DNA from: Burkholderiales bacterium
Lineage (GTDB): Bacteria; Pseudomonadota; Gammaproteobacteria; Burkholderiales; Burkholderiaceae_C
Direction of reading: 5' to 3'
NCBI GenBank assembly: GCA_947446685.1
Contig: CANFIC010000006.1
Span: forward strand, 1-36,286
DNA length: 36,286 nt
Both the position numbers and the translations under genes were made by a program. Of the stretch, positions 33,140 through 36,286 are shown piece by piece (the first letter of the stretch is position 1; each line of letters opens with the position of its first letter). The notes beneath the pieces are model-generated. The model did no database searches. It saw only the letters and a list, made by a program, of their open reading frames with translations, and was not told the origin of the DNA.

Positions 33140-33937
33140 TCAAACGCCGGGGATCGGCTTGAGCTTGGCGGTGAATTGTTCGGTCAATGGCTTGTGCGCC
33201 AAGGGCGGGAATTTAAGCTTCGGGTCGGGGACGGCAACATCGGGCAGATGGTCGAGCAGATGACGGATCAAGGTCAGCCGGCCGCGCCGCTGATCGTTGA
33301 AGTCGACCAGGGTCCAGGGTGCATGGCGCTTGTGGCTGGCTTTCAGCATCCGGTCGCGTGCGGTGCCGTAATCAGCGTAACGGCGCCTTGCTTCGATGTC
33401 GACGGCAGAAAGCTTCCAGCGTTTCAAGGGATCGGCCAGGCGTTCGATGAAGCGCTGCTCCTGCTCGGTCTGATCGACGGTCAACCAGTACTTGAACAAG
33501 AGCACGCCATCATCGACCAGCATGCGCTCGAAAGCCGGCACCTGACCCAGGAACTGCTCGGTTTGTTCAGAAGTGCAATAGCCCATCACCGTTTCGACCC
33601 CGGCCCGGTTGTACCAACTGCGGTCGAACAGCGCGATTTCACCAGCTGCGGGCAGCTCGGCCACATAGCGCTGGAAATACCATTCGCCACTCTCGCGATC
33701 GCTGGGTTTGGCCAGCGCCACCGTACGGCATTGGCGCGGATTCAAGGTCTCGCCGATCGCAGCGATCACACCGCCTTTGCCGGCTGCATCGCGCCCCTCG
33801 ACGACGACGACCAATCGCTGCCCCTTGACCTGCAGCCAATGCGCCATCGCATTGAGCTCAAGGTGCAGCGGCAACAGGCGCTCGAGGTATTCATCCTTGC
33901 TGAGCTTTTTTGCTTTGTCTGACTTGTTGCTCGCCAT
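33140..33937 (-). CDS. ppk2: Polyphosphate kinase 2 (class I PPK2)
   Basis: This 265-residue kinase uses polyphosphate to phosphorylate nucleoside diphosphates, or the reverse. Seen: Walker A GRDAAGKGG (48-56), the lid-region and Walker B LFDRSWYNRAGVE (about 103-116, Asp105), and the C-terminal DYGTARDRML and WTLVDFNDQRRGRLTLIRHLL. One copy of the domain and length near 265 mark class I, which prefers ADP to ATP or GDP to GTP. The ATG at 33937 has a GGAG five bases upstream. It lies 42 bases after the mutarotase gene and 22 before prpF, so the three may be co-transcribed. Confidence 0.94.
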   Translation of the reverse strand: MASNKSDKAKKLSKDEYLERLLPLHLELNAMAHWLQVKGQRLVVVVEGRDAAGKGGVIAAIGETLNPRQCRTVALAKPSDRESGEWYFQRYVAELPAAGEIALFDRSWYNRAGVETVMGYCTSEQTEQFLGQVPAFERMLVDDGVLLFKYWLTVDQTEQEQRFIERLADPLKRWKLSAVDIEARRRYADYGTARDRMLKASHKRHAPWTLVDFNDQRRGRLTLIRHLLDHLPDVAVPDPKLKFPPLAHKPLTEQFTAKLKPIPGV

Positions 33938-33979
33938 CACTGCTCCAATCGCAAGACCGGGGGAACCGGCCGCACAAAG

Positions 33980-34837
33980 TCAGGCCAGCACCAGGGTTTG
34001 CATGCCGACCCAGTCAGCGCCTGGCGCCAGATGCACCGGTTGTTCAATGCAGGCGGCTTCGACGCAGAGCATCTGTTTGTAGCCGTCGGCAGGCATGTCG
34101 GCCAAGGTCGCACATTTTGCAGCGCCGGGGTTCCACAGTACCGCATCTGCAAAGCCCTGCTGGCTGATATGCAGGCGCCGCTCGCTGCTGGCGAGTCGCT
34201 CCTTCAAGGTCAAGTCGTCGCGCACCCGGTGGTAGATGCGGTCGAGCTCACCGCTGGGCAGCAGCAGCTGGACGCGCTGGACCTTCTCGACCAGATCCAC
34301 CGAATCCCAAAAGCGCAGATCGGTCAGGCCTTCCACGCTTGTCGCGTCGAGGTCGTCCAGGCGCAGATAGCTGTGCAGCGCTGCAGTGAAGTCAAAGGCC
34401 TTGTCGCCCTTGTTCTCGCAAGCCAGTTCGATCTGCAGTTCGCGCCCGCTGATACGCAAGCTCAGTTCGAGCTCGAAGGCATGGGGCCAGAGCTTGCGGG
34501 TATCGGCATCGTCGGTCAGTCGCAGCACGGCCAAGGCATCGTCAGCGCCGGTCTCGGCCATCACCAGCTGCCACTGCTTGTTGCGGGCAAAGCCATGACG
34601 CTGCAACGGACCCGTGGCCGAGAACTGAGGAAAGATCACCGGCACGCCGCCACGGATGGCGACACCGGGTGCGTAGGAGGTCTTGGGCGAGACATACAGT
34701 TGCTCCTGGGCGCCGGCTGGCACCCAGGACAGCAGGTGCCCGCCATGCAGCAGCACGGTCGCGCGCGCGCCGTCGGGAGCGATGAGTTCCACGGCATCAT
34801 TGCCCTGGACTTGAGTGATCGGGATGGCTTTTGACAT
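33980..34837 (-). CDS. D-hexose-6-phosphate mutarotase (YeaD-like, aldose 1-epimerase fold)
   Basis: This protein of 285 residues interconverts the alpha and beta anomers of hexose 6-phosphates. Seen: GATVLLHGGHLLSWVP-like start (APDGARATVLLHGG), AIRGGVPVIFPQF, QRHGFARNKQW with His81, FTAALHSYLRL with His155 and CVEAACI with Glu260, which correspond to the two catalytic histidines and the base of the family. The start is the ATG at 34837; an ATG at 34843 adds two residues and is equally possible. The sequence continues upstream in frame to 34870 but there is no support for it. It follows the atp terminator on the same strand. Confidence 0.9.
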   Translation of the reverse strand: MSKAIPITQVQGNDAVELIAPDGARATVLLHGGHLLSWVPAGAQEQLYVSPKTSYAPGVAIRGGVPVIFPQFSATGPLQRHGFARNKQWQLVMAETGADDALAVLRLTDDADTRKLWPHAFELELSLRISGRELQIELACENKGDKAFDFTAALHSYLRLDDLDATSVEGLTDLRFWDSVDLVEKVQRVQLLLPSGELDRIYHRVRDDLTLKERLASSERRLHISQQGFADAVLWNPGAAKCATLADMPADGYKQMLCVEAACIEQPVHLAPGADWVGMQTLVLA

Positions 34838-34888
34838 GCGCATCAGTGTAATCGGCGGCTGCGCAACCATGCTGGGCGCACCAATTGG

Positions 34889-34921
34889 AAACGCCCGCCG
34901 ACGTGAGCCAAGCGGGCGTTT
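34889..34921 (-). terminator. Rho-independent terminator after the ATP synthase operon
   Basis: Perfect 10-bp arms AAACGCCCGC (34889-34898) and GCGGGCGTTT (34912-34921) surround a 13-base loop. Read on the minus strand the hairpin ends in a short T run, 19 bases after the atpC stop at 34940, so it should end the atp operon before the mutarotase gene. Confidence 0.8.
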
Positions 34922-34939
34922 GATTCGGTCAGTATGAGC

Positions 34940-35356
34940 TCAATGCTTGCGGAACTTGCGCAAGGCCACGAGTTCAGCCGCCATCACGATGAACTCGGCT
35001 TGCGCGCTGGCGAAGTCCACATCGGTCTTGGCGTTCTTCATCGCTTCCTCGGCCAGAACCTTGGCCTGCGTGGCCTTGGCTTCGTCGAGGTCCTTGCCGC
35101 GAATGGCAGTATCGGCCAGCACGGTGACATGGCCCGGCTGCACTTCGAGAATGCCGCCGGCGACGAAGACAAACTCCTCTTCGCCATTGTCGGCACGCTG
35201 GATGCGGACTGCGCCCGGCTTGATGCGGGTGATCAGCGGCGTGTGGTTCGGAAGAATGCCGAGCTCGCCGCTTTCGCCTGGAAGCGCCACGAACCTGGCC
35301 TCGCCGGAGAAGATCAACTCTTCAGCGGATACCACGTCAACTTGAAGGGTTGCCAT
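34940..35356 (-). CDS. atpC: ATP synthase F1 epsilon subunit
   Basis: This 138-residue subunit belongs to the central stalk of F1 and inhibits ATP hydrolysis when its C-terminal helices extend. Seen: the beta-sandwich start [37 protein letters not shown], and the C-terminal helical part [18 protein letters not shown]. The ATG at 35356 follows an AGGAAAC site. It lies 93 bp after atpD in the same operon and is the last gene before the terminator. Confidence 0.97.
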   Translation of the reverse strand: MATLQVDVVSAEELIFSGEARFVALPGESGELGILPNHTPLITRIKPGAVRIQRADNGEEEFVFVAGGILEVQPGHVTVLADTAIRGKDLDEAKATQAKVLAEEAMKNAKTDVDFASAQAEFIVMAAELVALRKFRKH

Positions 35357-35449
35357 TGCTGTGTTTCCTGTGCGTTAAAAGAATGCTGGAGTGGATCAGG
35401 GCGATTGCGCGTCAGGTCAAGCCCGGCTCGCAATCGACAAGCTCGTACT

Positions 35450-36286
<837 letters not shown>

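Overview
The window is high-GC, densely coded DNA whose content points to a betaproteobacterium, most likely Burkholderiales. It has three Bug-type periplasmic receptors of the tripartite tricarboxylate transporter class, a fused isobutyryl-CoA mutase (IcmF), and the ATP synthase tail (atpD-atpC) on the same side as hemE and priA. This placement is inferred from gene content and remembered synteny; no 16S or other marker RNA gene is present. I saw no tRNA, rRNA or CRISPR array.

Layout. (1) 67-6007 is a catabolic island: a Bug receptor, an enolase-superfamily cycloisomerase, a 3-hydroxyacyl-CoA dehydrogenase-type oxidoreductase, an SMP-30 lactonase, a GntR/HutC regulator and a second Bug receptor. 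The promoter region between the dehydrogenase and the lactonase holds two identical 14-bp palindromes, the probable operators of the GntR protein. (2) 6083-8722 holds an EamA transporter, a glutathione peroxidase and an aromatic/aspartate aminotransferase. (3) 8731-19588 is rich in murein-peptide enzymes: a signal-less SxxK serine hydrolase translationally coupled to an LD-carboxypeptidase, a TonB-dependent receptor, a PBP4-type DD-carboxypeptidase, a second (exported) LD-carboxypeptidase, a VanX/DdpX-type D-Ala-D-Ala dipeptidase, a LysR regulator and a DppA-like peptide-binding protein. The last three and the exported LD-carboxypeptidase form one minus-strand operon. (4) 19824-23114 is icmF, with a perfect 16-bp palindrome at its promoter. 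(5) 23191-24205 holds an isolated glycosyltransferase-like gene and a 162-bp MITE-like element with 16-bp terminal inverted repeats and a 4-bp target duplication. (6) 24234-29791 holds priA, hemE, lemA and two TPM-domain genes. (7) 29872-33117 holds a third Bug receptor, a malate/lactate dehydrogenase of the Ldh2 family and a PrpF-type isomerase. (8) 33140-36286 holds a class I PPK2, a hexose-6-phosphate mutarotase, atpC and the 3' part of atpD, which runs off the right edge.

How the genes may work together. The first island looks like a regulated route for an organic or sugar acid that passes through a lactone: capture by Bug proteins, cycloisomerisation, lactone hydrolysis and NAD-linked oxidation. 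The third region looks like capture and stepwise dismantling of D-amino-acid-containing peptides, with DD-, LD- and dipeptidase steps and both outer-membrane and periplasmic receptors. The Bug/Ldh2/PrpF group suggests an unsaturated tri- or dicarboxylate pathway placed between two housekeeping blocks. Substrates in all three cases are inference. The strongest candidates for something undescribed are the murein-peptide locus built around a TonB receptor and the lactone island with its twin operators.
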